Below are positions 51,462 through 59,558 of a stretch of 64,000 nt of DNA, piece after piece. The number at the start of each line of letters is the position of its first letter. Within the stretch, counting starts at the first letter, position 1. The stretch is taken from contig NZ_JQLN01000005.1 of NCBI RefSeq assembly GCF_000744225.1, positions 2,565,001 to 2,629,000 on the forward strand, read 5' to 3'. Origin of the DNA: Kitasatospora mediocidica KCTC 9733. Its GTDB lineage: Bacteria > Actinomycetota > Actinomycetes > Streptomycetales > Streptomycetaceae. Below the pieces are notes generated by a model. It ran no database searches, was not told where the DNA came from, and saw nothing but the letters and a program-made list of their open reading frames with translations. The position numbers and the translations under genes are program-made.

Positions 51462-53117
51462 GTGGGGACGGCGACCGCGGCCGTCGAACTGCGCGGCATC
51501 ACCAAGCGCTTCCCCGGAGTCGTGGCCAACCACGACATCGACATCACCGTCCGCAGCGGCACCGTGCACGCCCTGATGGGCGAGAACGGCGCCGGCAAGT
51601 CGACGCTGATGAAGATCCTCTACGGGATGCAGCGCCCCGACGAGGGCACCATCGCCGTCAACGGTGAGCAGGTGGAGTTCAACACCCCCGGTGACGCCAT
51701 CGCGCGCGGCATCGGCATGGTCCACCAGCACTTCATGCTGGCCGACAACTTCACCGTGCTGGAGAACGTCGTCCTGGGCGGCGAGAGCCTGTACGGCATC
51801 GGCGCCAAGGCCAAGGCGAAGATCAAGGAGATCTCCGACCAGTACGGGCTGAACGTCCGCCCGGACGCCCTGGTCGAGGACCTCGGCGTGGCCGAGCGCC
51901 AGCGGGTCGAGATCCTCAAGGTGCTCTACCGCGGCGCCCGGATCCTGATCCTTGACGAGCCGACCGCCGTGCTGGTCCCGCAGGAGGTCGACGCGCTCTT
52001 CGGCAACCTGCGCGAGCTCAAGTCCGAGGGCGTCACGGTCATCTTCATCTCGCACAAGCTGCACGAGGTGCTGTCGGTCGCCGACGCGATCACCGTGATC
52101 CGCCGCGGCACCACGGTCGGCGACGCCGACCCCAAGCAGGTGACCGCCCGCGAGCTCGCCGAGCTGATGGTCGGCAGCGAGCTGCCGTCGCCGCAGAGCC
52201 GCGAGAGCACCGTCACCGACGTCGAGATGCTCAAGGTCGACTCGCTGCGGATCGCCAAGGCCGACGCCGAGGGCATCGAGCGCGTCGTCCTGGACGACAT
52301 CTCGCTCACCATCCACAAGGGCGAGATCCTCGGCATCGCGGGCGTCGAGGGCAACGGCCAGGCCGAACTGGTCGAGGCCATCATGGGCATGCTGGCGCTT
52401 GACGCCGGCACCGTGACGCTCGACGGCACCGACGTGACCCGCGAGCTCACCCGGGCCCGCCGCGAGGCCGGCATCGGCTACATCCCCGAGGACCGCCACC
52501 GGCACGGCCTGCTGCTGGAGGCCCCGCTCTGGGAGAACCGGATCCTGGGCCACGTCACCGAGGCGCCGAACTCCAAGGGCTTCCGGCTCGACCCGGCCGC
52601 CGCCCGCCAGGACACCCAGCGGATCGTCCAGGAGTACGACGTCCGCACCCCCGGCATCGAGGTCACCGCGGCCTCGCTCTCCGGCGGCAACCAGCAGAAG
52701 CTGATCATCGGCCGCGAGATGAGCCACCAGCCGAAGCTGCTGATCGCCGCGCACCCCACCCGCGGCGTCGACGTCGGCGCGCAGGCGCAGATCTGGGAGC
52801 AGATCCGCTCCGCGCAGCGCGAGGGCCTGGCCGTCCTGCTGATCTCGGCCGACCTGGACGAGCTGATCGGCCTGTCCGACGCCATCCGGGTGATCTACCG
52901 CGGCAAGCTGGTCGCCGACGCCGACCCGGCCACCGTGACCGCCGAGGACCTCGGCACCGCGATGACCGGCGCCGCGCGCGGGCACATCGAGTCCGACGAG
53001 AGCGCGCTGGCCGAGGCCGCCGTGATCGCCGACCAGGACCTCGGCCGGTCCGACACCCCGCTCGGGGACACCGACACCACCGACACCCCTGCGGACGACG
53101 CGCAGGCGGGGGAGTGA
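51462..53117 (+). CDS. Nucleoside ABC transporter ATP-binding protein (double ATPase)
   Basis: The protein has two ABC ATPase halves, as in sugar/nucleoside importers of the BMP type. The first has Walker A GENGAGKST, a diverged signature (LGVAERQRVEIL) and Walker B LILDEPTAVL. The second has a degenerate Walker A (GVEGNGQAEL), the signature LSGGNQQK and a diverged Walker B. The first canonical in-frame start is the GTG at 51462 (551 aa), but the AGGAG at 51406-51410 is followed 6 nt later by ATC ACC GCT TCC GAA, which reads like the natural amino end. An ATC at 51417 could therefore be the real start. The next gene overlaps or follows within 5 bp. Confidence 0.93.
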   Translation: MGTATAAVELRGITKRFPGVVANHDIDITVRSGTVHALMGENGAGKSTLMKILYGMQRPDEGTIAVNGEQVEFNTPGDAIARGIGMVHQHFMLADNFTVLENVVLGGESLYGIGAKAKAKIKEISDQYGLNVRPDALVEDLGVAERQRVEILKVLYRGARILILDEPTAVLVPQEVDALFGNLRELKSEGVTVIFISHKLHEVLSVADAITVIRRGTTVGDADPKQVTARELAELMVGSELPSPQSRESTVTDVEMLKVDSLRIAKADAEGIERVVLDDISLTIHKGEILGIAGVEGNGQAELVEAIMGMLALDAGTVTLDGTDVTRELTRARREAGIGYIPEDRHRHGLLLEAPLWENRILGHVTEAPNSKGFRLDPAAARQDTQRIVQEYDVRTPGIEVTAASLSGGNQQKLIIGREMSHQPKLLIAAHPTRGVDVGAQAQIWEQIRSAQREGLAVLLISADLDELIGLSDAIRVIYRGKLVADADPATVTAEDLGTAMTGAARGHIESDESALAEAAVIADQDLGRSDTPLGDTDTTDTPADDAQAGE

Positions 53118-53122
53118 CCCAC

Positions 53123-54277
53123 ATGACCACGACCCAACCCGCCAAGCGCGGGTTCCTGCAGCGGATCGACCGCGAGCGGCTGATCCTGGCGCTCGCCGCG
53201 CCGGTGCTCGCCATCGTCATCTCGGTGCTGATCTGCTCGGTGCTGCTGGCCACGTCCGGCAAGAACCCGATCGACGCGTTCCACATCATGACGAACTTCG
53301 CCTCGGCCTCCGACGGCCAGGTGAAGATCCTCAACAAGGCGACCACCTACTACCTCGCCGGTGTGGCGGTGGCCTTCGGCTTCCGGATGAACCTGTTCAA
53401 CATCGGCGCGGACGGCCAGTACCGGCTCGCGGCGCTGTTCGCCGCGTACGTCGGCGGCGCGGTGAACCTGCCCTCGTTCATCGAGATCCCGCTGCTGCTG
53501 ATCGTCGCGATGCTGGTCGGCGGGCTCTGGGCCGCCATCGCGGGCATCCTCAAGGTGACCCGCGGCGTCAGCGAGGTCATCTCCACGATCATGCTGAACG
53601 CCATCGCCACCGGCGTGATCGGCGTGCTGCTGGTGCCCGGCATCTTCGCGCCGGGCAACGCCGGCGGGGTCAGCAACAGCATCCAGACCAAGACGATGGC
53701 CGCCAGCAGCAACTTCTTCACGATCACCACGCAGGGCGGTTCGCTCTACGGCTTCGTCATCCTCGCGGTGGTCGTCGGCGTGGCGTTCCAGCTGACGCTC
53801 AGCCGCACCCGGTTCGGCTTCGACCTGCGCGCCACCGGCCGCTCCGAGTCGGCCGCGTCCGCCAGCGGCGTGAACGTCAAGCGCATGATCCTGACCAGCA
53901 TGTGCGTCTCCGGTGCGCTGGCCGGTCTGATCGGCATGCCCGACCTGCTGACCGACTCGCACTACTTCGGCCAGAACTTCCAGCCGGGTCTCGGCTTCAC
54001 CGGTATCGCGATCGCGCTGCTCGGCCGCAACACCCCGATCGGGATCGGCTTCGCCGCGCTGCTGTGGTCCTTCCTGGACACCACCGCCGTGATGCTGCCG
54101 CTGCAGGGGAACTTCCCGCCGGAGATCGTCAACGTCATGCAGGGCACCATCGTCATCTGCGTCGTCGTCGCCTACGAGCTGGTGCGCCGCTACGGCCTCA
54201 AGCGCCAGCAGCAGCGGGTCGGCGCACAGCTCGCGGCGCAGGCTGCCTCGGCCGAGAAGAAGGAGGTCGCGGCATGA
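53123..54277 (+). CDS. Nucleoside ABC transporter permease 1
   Basis: The 384-residue inner-membrane permease has about ten helices and the BPD_transp_2 pattern (FRMNLFNIGADGQ near residue 85, GVSEVISTIMLN near 147, GFTGIAIALLGRNTPIG). The ATG at 53123 has GGAG 8 nt upstream; a GTG at 53114 overlaps the previous stop but would sit on that site. Its stop overlaps the next permease start by 4 bp. Confidence 0.92.
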   Translation: MTTTQPAKRGFLQRIDRERLILALAAPVLAIVISVLICSVLLATSGKNPIDAFHIMTNFASASDGQVKILNKATTYYLAGVAVAFGFRMNLFNIGADGQYRLAALFAAYVGGAVNLPSFIEIPLLLIVAMLVGGLWAAIAGILKVTRGVSEVISTIMLNAIATGVIGVLLVPGIFAPGNAGGVSNSIQTKTMAASSNFFTITTQGGSLYGFVILAVVVGVAFQLTLSRTRFGFDLRATGRSESAASASGVNVKRMILTSMCVSGALAGLIGMPDLLTDSHYFGQNFQPGLGFTGIAIALLGRNTPIGIGFAALLWSFLDTTAVMLPLQGNFPPEIVNVMQGTIVICVVVAYELVRRYGLKRQQQRVGAQLAAQAASAEKKEVAA

Positions 54278-55557
54278 GCGGCAAGACTGACCAGTCGAAG
54301 TACCTTGATCACGTAACCGCCCCGCTGGGTAAGCGCGTTGCCATCCCCAAGCTCTCGCTGCCCGTCCTGCTGCTGCTGATCGCCGGCGCTCTGCTGCTCT
54401 TCTCGGCAGTGGGCGCGGCGACCGGCAACCACAGTCTGACCTCGGCCGGCCAGATCGCCGCCGCGCTCGGCGCAGCGGTCCCGATCGGCATGGCCGGTCT
54501 GGGCGGCCTCTGGGCGGAGCGGGCCGGCGTGGTCAACATCGGCCTCGAAGGCATGATGGTCGCCGGCACCTTCGCCGGCGCCTGGACCGGCTACCTGGTC
54601 AACCCCTGGGTCGGCCTGCTGGCCGGTATCGCGGCCGGCGCGGCCGGCGGCCTGCTGCACGCGGTGATCACGGTCGGCTTCGGCGTGGACCACATCGTCT
54701 CCGGTGTCGGTATCAACCTGCTGATCCCGGGCATCTGCCTGTACATCAACCGGATCTACTTCCCGGACTACGTCTCGGCCGGCGCCGGTGCCTCGCAGTC
54801 CCCGCCGACCAACTCGCTGCCGTCCATCACCATCCCCGGGCTCTCCAGCGGGCTGGCGAGCATCGAGAAGCACCACTGGTTCCTCGTCTCGGACATCGCG
54901 GGCGTGATCGGCGGCCTGGTCACCAACCTCTCGGTGGTGACGCTGCTGGCGGCCGCGCTGCTGGTCGCGAGCTACTTCCTGCTCTGGCGCACCACCTTCG
55001 GCCTGCGGCTGCGCTCCTGCGGTGAGAACCCGATCGCGGCCGAGTCGCTGGGCGTGAACGTCTACAAGTACAAGTACATCGCGGTGATCGCCTCCGGCGG
55101 CTTCGCGGGCCTCGGCGGGGCGTACCTGTCCATGGTCGCCTCGAACGTCTTCCGGGACGGCCAGACCGGCGGCCGCGGCTTCATCGGCCTCGCAGCGATG
55201 ATCTTCGGCAACTGGATGCCGGGCGGCCTGGCCGTCGGCGCCGGTCTGTTCGGCTTCACCGACAGCCTGCAGCTGCGCGACCCGGGCTCGGTGCACGTCC
55301 TGCTGCTGGTCGTCGCGATCGTGATGACGCTGCTGGCGGCCTGGCACGGCTACCGGCGCAAGCTGGTCCCCGCAGCGGTCAGCCTGGCCGCGGCGGTCGG
55401 CTTGTTCGTCTGGTACGCGGCCTCGGACGCCGTGCCGCGCCCGCTGATCGTGACCACGCCGTACGTGATCACGCTCGTCGTGCTGGCGCTGTCCGCGCAG
55501 CGGCTGCGGCCGCCGAAGGCCGACGGGCAGATCTACCGCAAGGGGCAGGGCAAGTGA
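54274..55557 (+). CDS. Nucleoside ABC transporter permease 2
   Basis: The 427-residue partner permease has the same fold with the markers WAERAGVVNIGLEGMM near residue 88, GVDHIVSGVGIN, and CGENPIAAESLGVNV near 250, which contact the ATPase. The ATG at 54274 overlaps the first permease's stop (ATGA) and has AAGGAGG 7 nt upstream. Its own stop overlaps the cdd start (GTGA), so transporter and deaminase are made together. Confidence 0.92.
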   Translation: MSGKTDQSKYLDHVTAPLGKRVAIPKLSLPVLLLLIAGALLLFSAVGAATGNHSLTSAGQIAAALGAAVPIGMAGLGGLWAERAGVVNIGLEGMMVAGTFAGAWTGYLVNPWVGLLAGIAAGAAGGLLHAVITVGFGVDHIVSGVGINLLIPGICLYINRIYFPDYVSAGAGASQSPPTNSLPSITIPGLSSGLASIEKHHWFLVSDIAGVIGGLVTNLSVVTLLAAALLVASYFLLWRTTFGLRLRSCGENPIAAESLGVNVYKYKYIAVIASGGFAGLGGAYLSMVASNVFRDGQTGGRGFIGLAAMIFGNWMPGGLAVGAGLFGFTDSLQLRDPGSVHVLLLVVAIVMTLLAAWHGYRRKLVPAAVSLAAAVGLFVWYAASDAVPRPLIVTTPYVITLVVLALSAQRLRPPKADGQIYRKGQGK

Positions 55558-55946
55558 CGGCCCCGGCTCCCGACTGGGAGAAGCTGCGCGAGGCGGCCCG
55601 GGACGCGATGTCCCGGGCGTACGCCCCGTACAGCAAGTTCCCGGTCGGCGCGGCCGCGCTGGTCGACGACGGGCGCGTGGTGACCGGCTGCAACGTGGAG
55701 AACGCCTCGTACGGGCTGGCGCTGTGCGCCGAGTGCGGGCTGGTCTCGGCGCTGCACGCGGGCGGTGGCGGCCGGCTGGTCGCCTTCACCTGCTGCGACG
55801 GCGCGGGCGAGCTGCTGATGCCCTGCGGGCGCTGCCGCCAGCTGCTCTACGAGCACGGCGGGCCCGAGCTGCTGGTGGATCTGCCGTCGGGGATCAAGCC
55901 CATGACGGAGGTCCTGCCGGACGCGTTCGGTCCGGAGCGGTTGTGA
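55554..55946 (+). CDS. cdd: Cytidine deaminase
   Basis: Cdd converts cytidine or deoxycytidine to uridine forms after uptake. The 130-residue homotetramer-type enzyme has the zinc motifs CAEC near residue 58 and PCGRC near 90, and the substrate motif NVENASYG. The GTG at 55554 overlaps the upstream permease stop by 4 bp. It is the last gene of the bmp operon; deoA has its own promoter 126 bp downstream. Confidence 0.95.
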   Translation: MTAPAPDWEKLREAARDAMSRAYAPYSKFPVGAAALVDDGRVVTGCNVENASYGLALCAECGLVSALHAGGGGRLVAFTCCDGAGELLMPCGRCRQLLYEHGGPELLVDLPSGIKPMTEVLPDAFGPERL

Positions 55947-55973
55947 CTGCACGGTTGTGACCGTGTTGGTAGT

Positions 55974-56001
55974 GACGCGCGTAGAGCGACGCGCGTAGAG
56001 T
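55974..56001. promoter_or_regulatory. Two tandem inverted copies of the CTACGCGCGT motif before deoA
   Basis: GACGCGCGTAGAG occurs at 55974-55986 and 55988-56000, each the reverse complement of CTCTACGCGCGTC. The second copy overlaps TAGAGT (55996-56001), a -10-like hexamer, 70 bp before the deoA ATG. A GC-rich hairpin (GGGGGCGGCC ... GGCCGCCCCC, about 56007-56035) follows in the leader. Confidence 0.6.
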
Positions 56002-56071
56002 GACGCGGGGGCGGCCCTGAGCAGTGGCCGCCCCCGCGTCTTTCCTTTTCCGTCCCCATCAGGAGCACCTC

Positions 56072-57349
56072 ATGGACGCCATCTCCGTCATCCGGGCCAA
56101 GCGTGACCGCCACGAACTGACCGATGATCAGATCGACTGGGTGATCGACGCCTACACCAGTGGTGAGGTGGCCGACGAGCAGATGTCCGCGCTGGCGATG
56201 GCCATCCTGCTGAACGGGATGAACCTGCGCGAGATCAGCCGCTGGACCGACGCGATGATCCGCTCCGGCGTCCGGATGGACTTCTCCGCGCTCGGCGTCC
56301 CGACCTCCGACAAGCACTCCACCGGTGGCGTCGGCGACAAGATCACGCTGCCGCTGGCTCCGCTGGTCGCCGCCTGCGGCGCGGCCGTCCCGCAGCTCTC
56401 CGGCCGGGGCCTGGGCCACACCGGCGGCACCCTGGACAAGCTGGAGTCCATCCCCGGCTGGCGTGCGCTGCTCAGCAACGACGAGATGATGCACGTGCTG
56501 CACTCCGCCGGTGCGGTCATCTGCGCGGCGGGCGACGGCCTGGCCCCCGCCGACAAGAAGCTCTACGCGCTGCGCGACGTCACCGGCACGGTCGAGGCGA
56601 TCCCGCTGATCGCCAGCTCGATCATGTCGAAGAAGATCGCCGAGGGCACCGGCGCGCTGGTCCTGGACGTCAAGGTCGGCTCCGGCGCCTTCATGAAGAA
56701 CCTGGACGACGCCCGCGAACTCGCCCGCACCATGGTGGGCCTGGGCCGCGGCGCCGGCGTCAACACCGTGGCGCTGCTGACCGACATGTCCACCCCGCTC
56801 GGCCTGACCGCCGGCAACGCGCTGGAGGTGCGCGAGTCGGTGGAGGTGCTGGCCGGCGGCGGCCCGGCCGACGTCGTCGAGCTGACCGTGGCGCTGGCCC
56901 GCGAGATGCTCGCGGCCGCCGGCGTGCACGGCAAGGACCCGGCCGAGGCGCTCAAGGACGGCTCCGCCATGGACCACTGGCGCCGCATGATCAGCGCCCA
57001 GGGCGGCGACGTGGACGCCCCGCTCCCGGTCGCCCGCGAGCAGCACATCGTCACTGCCCCCGCCTCCGGCGTGCTCACCGCGCTGGACGCGTACGCGGTC
57101 GGCGTCTGCGCCTGGCGCCTGGGTGCCGGCCGCGCCCGCAAGGAGGACCCGGTGCAGGCCGGCGCGGGCGTCGAGATGCACGCCAAGCCCGGCGACACGG
57201 TGGTGGCCGGCCAGCCCCTGCTGACCCTGCACACCGACACCCCCGAGCGCTACGACTACGCGCTGGCCGCCCTGACCGGCGGCATCGAGGTCGCCCCGGC
57301 GGGCACGGAGTTCACCCCGGCGCCGATCATCCTGGACCGCATCGCGTAA
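56072..57349 (+). CDS. deoA: Thymidine phosphorylase
   Basis: DeoA splits thymidine or uridine with phosphate to base and (deoxy)ribose-1-phosphate. The 425-residue enzyme has the family signature SGRGLGHTGGTLDKLE near residue 113, the phosphate-site motif KHSTGGVGDK near 80 and the KVGSGAFMK segment near 205. The carboxy-terminal PYNP_C domain begins near 340. The ATG at 56072 has AGGAG 6 nt upstream. It continues the salvage pathway started by cdd and is likely controlled through the tandem motif before it. Confidence 0.95.
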   Translation: MDAISVIRAKRDRHELTDDQIDWVIDAYTSGEVADEQMSALAMAILLNGMNLREISRWTDAMIRSGVRMDFSALGVPTSDKHSTGGVGDKITLPLAPLVAACGAAVPQLSGRGLGHTGGTLDKLESIPGWRALLSNDEMMHVLHSAGAVICAAGDGLAPADKKLYALRDVTGTVEAIPLIASSIMSKKIAEGTGALVLDVKVGSGAFMKNLDDARELARTMVGLGRGAGVNTVALLTDMSTPLGLTAGNALEVRESVEVLAGGGPADVVELTVALAREMLAAAGVHGKDPAEALKDGSAMDHWRRMISAQGGDVDAPLPVAREQHIVTAPASGVLTALDAYAVGVCAWRLGAGRARKEDPVQAGAGVEMHAKPGDTVVAGQPLLTLHTDTPERYDYALAALTGGIEVAPAGTEFTPAPIILDRIA

Positions 57350-57371
57350 CCCGGATCCGCCGGCCGAACCG

Positions 57372-57406
57372 ACGCCGCGCCCACCCTGGGGGGGAGGGCG
57401 CGGCGT
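57372..57406 (+). terminator. Terminator after deoA
   Basis: ACGCCGCGCCC (57372-57382) pairs with GGGCGCGGCGT (57396-57406), with further C/G pairing inside, followed by TGTG. Confidence 0.85.
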
Positions 57407-57448
57407 TGTGCGTCCCGCCTGTCGCATCGTCCGTGGCATCGTGGGGGC

Positions 57449-57655
57449 ATGGCGACTGAAAACACAGCGCTGGGCGAGCAGTTCGAGGGGAGATCGAGGA
57501 GGCCCGGCGCGCATGGGTCGGGGAGTCCAGGCGGGCGATCGCGAAGGAGGAGCTGCGGTGAACCACTCCCGCAGGCCCTCTACGACCGGCGTACCGAGCT
57601 GGGCTTGTCGCGGCTCGAAGTGGCGGACCGGGCCGGCATGGCGCAGCACCAGATC
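57449..57655 (+). pseudogene. Frameshifted HigA-like XRE antitoxin/regulator remnant
   Basis: Three segments of one small HTH protein lie in two frames. MATENTALGEQFEG is in the first frame (57449-57489). EIEEARRAWVGESRRAIAKEEL continues in another frame (57490-57558, then TGA). The HTH itself, RRTELGLSRLEVADRAGMAQHQI, is back in the first frame (57560 to ~57655). After the recognition helix the usual SRLE continuation is lost. The order and content match HigA-like XRE proteins, so at least two indels have disrupted it. A single long frame exists through the region but would be a chimera. Confidence 0.6.
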
Positions 57656-57679
57656 GTGGAGGAGGCCGCCCTCCGCCTG

Positions 57680-57894
57680 GTGTCGCCGTACCCCGTGCTC
57701 ACTCCGCCGCCCGGTGCCCGTCCGCCGGGCGACTGCTACACGCTCTCCCGGGTGGGGGAGTTGGTCCACGACGCGCTCAACGGCCGCCCCGGCGTCTTCA
57801 TGGAGCAGATCGGTCCGCTGATCTACCTCCGCCCCGCGCGCGCGGGGGCGTCGAGTGGGCGGTCGACGTCCGTTGGATCGAGCTGACCCGGTGA
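57680..57894 (+). pseudogene. Small LRP-x-GG-x-EW-type hypothetical protein, probably frameshifted
   Basis: From the GTG at 57680 the frame encodes VGELVHDALNGRPGVFMEQ ... PLIYLRPAR; the expected end GGVEWAVDVRWIELTR* is found in another frame (to 57894). The break is in a (CG)n run at about 57836-57848, consistent with a 2-bp slippage insertion. Small Streptomyces proteins with a VG-x(2)-M-x(5)-LRP-x-GG-x-EW pattern are common next to XRE/DUF397 genes. If translated without a shift, a different tail of ~15 residues results. Confidence 0.55.
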
Positions 57895-58007
57895 ACTTCC
57901 AGCGTCGCCAGGCGGCCGCCTCCGCTGCGGAGTTGAACTCGGCCGTCTCCCTCGCCGGGGCTCCCGCCATCCTCGCCATCCTCCTGGCCCTGACCCTGCG
58001 GCGCTGA
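57891..58007 (+). CDS. 38-residue single-helix membrane peptide
   Basis: A GTG at 57891 overlaps the stop of the small LRP-x-GG-type gene by 4 bp (GTGA). It encodes a basic, Ala-rich amino end (QRRQAAASAAELNSA) and one carboxy-terminal hydrophobic helix (APAILAILLALTL) ending in two arginines. The coupled start and sensible topology argue for a real small gene, although the gene before it seems broken. Family not recognised. Confidence 0.45.
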   Translation: MNFQRRQAAASAAELNSAVSLAGAPAILAILLALTLRR

Positions 58008-58205
58008 GTGGCCGGGGCGGGTCTTCGGCGGCTGGGCGTTCAGCTGGCGGGCGATCCGGAGGACGGCCAGCTCGTGGTGCCGGACCGGCGAGGGGGTCAG
58101 GACGATCCCAACGTCGGCGATTTCGACTTTTCCCGCGCCGGGAAGCTCTGGCAGGCGGTCGGCGATGGCGCGGAGTCTGGCGTACACCGCCGGATCGGTG
58201 CTCAT
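58002..58205 (-). pseudogene. Uma2-family endonuclease, amino-terminal fragment
   Basis: From the ATG at 58205 the minus strand encodes MSTDPAVYARLRAIADRLPE and GIVLTPSPVRHHELAVLRI, the usual opening of Streptomyces Uma2 (DUF820) proteins. After ~68 residues the similarity stops, and the frame runs antisense through the neighbouring small genes. The nuclease core (later Asp/Glu/Lys residues) is missing. The ATG overlaps the MFS stop by 4 bp (ATGA), so the fragment may still be translated. Confidence 0.6.
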
Positions 58206-59494
58206 GTGCGCAGGGGAGCCGTGGGTGAGAGTCGCCGGCTCACGATCGCGCGCCGGGTCGCGTAGAGCGTCACGCCCGCCGCCAGGGCCATCGCCGTCAG
58301 GCCGACGGTGGCCGAGCCGGACCAGCCGACCGCGTGGTAGGCGTCGGCGCCGATGGTGCCGCCGAGGCTGTTGCCGAGGTAGTAGGCGATCAGGTACAGC
58401 GCGGAGGCCTGGGCGCGGCCGTGCTGGGCGGTGCGGCCGACGGAGGAGGACGCGGTGGCGTGGCCGGCGAAGAAGCCCGCGGTGATCAGGACCAGGCCGA
58501 GCAGGGCGCAGAGCAGCGATTCGGCCAGCGAGAGCAGCAGCCCGGCCGTGGTCAGGCCGATCGCTACGTAGAGCGCGCCGCGTCGGCCGAGGCGGGCGAC
58601 CAGGCGGCCGGCGCCGGCCGAGGAGGCGGTGCCGACCAGGTAGACCACGAAGATCGAGGCGGCGACCGACTGCGGCAGGTCGAAGGGTGCGGCGATCAGC
58701 CGGAAGCCCACCGTGTTGTAGACCGCGCCGAAGACCGCCATGAAGAGCATGCCGAGCGCGTACAGCCGCAGCAGCAGCGGGTTGCGCAGGTGCGCGGAGA
58801 CCGTGCCGGCCAGGGCGCGGGCGTCCACGGGGGTGCGCCGGAAGTGCTGGGCGGCGGGGATCAGCAGCCGGAACGCGGCGGCGGCGAGCAGGGCCAGCAG
58901 CGCGGAGACGGCCAGTCCCCAGCGCCAGCCCCAGGCGGCGCCGGCCCAGCCGGAGACCAGGCGCCCGCCCATCCCGCCGATGCTGTTCCCGGCCACGTAC
59001 AGGCCCATGGCGGAGGCCAGCGCGCTCGGGTGGACCTCCTCGGCCAGGTAGGCCATCGCGGTGGCCGGCAGGCCGGCCAGCGCGGCGCCCTGGAGCACCC
59101 GCAGGGCGACCAGTGCGCCGAGTCCGGGGGCGAACGGCAGGGCCAGCGCGATCAGCGAGGCGGCGACCACCGACCAGGTCATCACGGCGGTGCGCCCGTA
59201 CCGGTCGGAGAGCGCGCTGGCCGGGAGCAGCGCCAGGGCGAGTCCGAGGGTGGCCGCCGAGGCCGTCCAACTGGCTTGTCCGGGAGTGAGGTTCAGGCTG
59301 CTGGAGAGCAGCGGCAGCAGGCCCTGGGTGGAGTACAGCAGGACGAAGGTGGCGATGCCGGCGGCGAACAGCGCGAGGTTGGAGCGCCGGAAGGCGCGCG
59401 AGCCGGGGCGCAGTCGTCGGTCGGTGGTGGTGGACGGCAGGGACAGGGCATCCACGGCGGTAGCAGTGGCTGCCCCGGTACTGGCGGGAGACAT
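58202..59494 (-). CDS. MFS transporter
   Basis: The 430-residue protein has twelve hydrophobic helices and the MFS loop motif LSDRYGRTAVM between helices 2 and 3 (near residue 95). The first half also has RVLQGAALAGLPATAMAY. It resembles the YnfM/AraJ-like drug and metabolite exporters that are often controlled by a divergent LysR gene, as here. The ATG at 59494 gives an ordinary cytoplasmic amino end; GGGAG lies 3 nt upstream. The transported compound is unknown. Confidence 0.92.
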   Translation of the reverse strand: MSPASTGAATATAVDALSLPSTTTDRRLRPGSRAFRRSNLALFAAGIATFVLLYSTQGLLPLLSSSLNLTPGQASWTASAATLGLALALLPASALSDRYGRTAVMTWSVVAASLIALALPFAPGLGALVALRVLQGAALAGLPATAMAYLAEEVHPSALASAMGLYVAGNSIGGMGGRLVSGWAGAAWGWRWGLAVSALLALLAAAAFRLLIPAAQHFRRTPVDARALAGTVSAHLRNPLLLRLYALGMLFMAVFGAVYNTVGFRLIAAPFDLPQSVAASIFVVYLVGTASSAGAGRLVARLGRRGALYVAIGLTTAGLLLSLAESLLCALLGLVLITAGFFAGHATASSSVGRTAQHGRAQASALYLIAYYLGNSLGGTIGADAYHAVGWSGSATVGLTAMALAAGVTLYATRRAIVSRRLSPTAPLRT

Positions 59495-59535
59495 GCCACT
59501 GACGCTAGACCCGGCTCTTCTGATGCGTCCAATAC

Positions 59536-59555
59536 ATCGATGGCGGATCATTGAT
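59536..59555. promoter_or_regulatory. LysR-type operator in the 64-bp MFS/LysR divergent promoter
   Basis: ATCGATG-N6-CATTGAT (59536-59555, one mismatch) is a near-palindrome of the T-N11-A type, with an adjacent direct repeat GATGCG. It lies a few bases before the LysR start, so it would serve both autoregulation and control of the transporter. Confidence 0.55.
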
Positions 59556-59558
59556 GCG

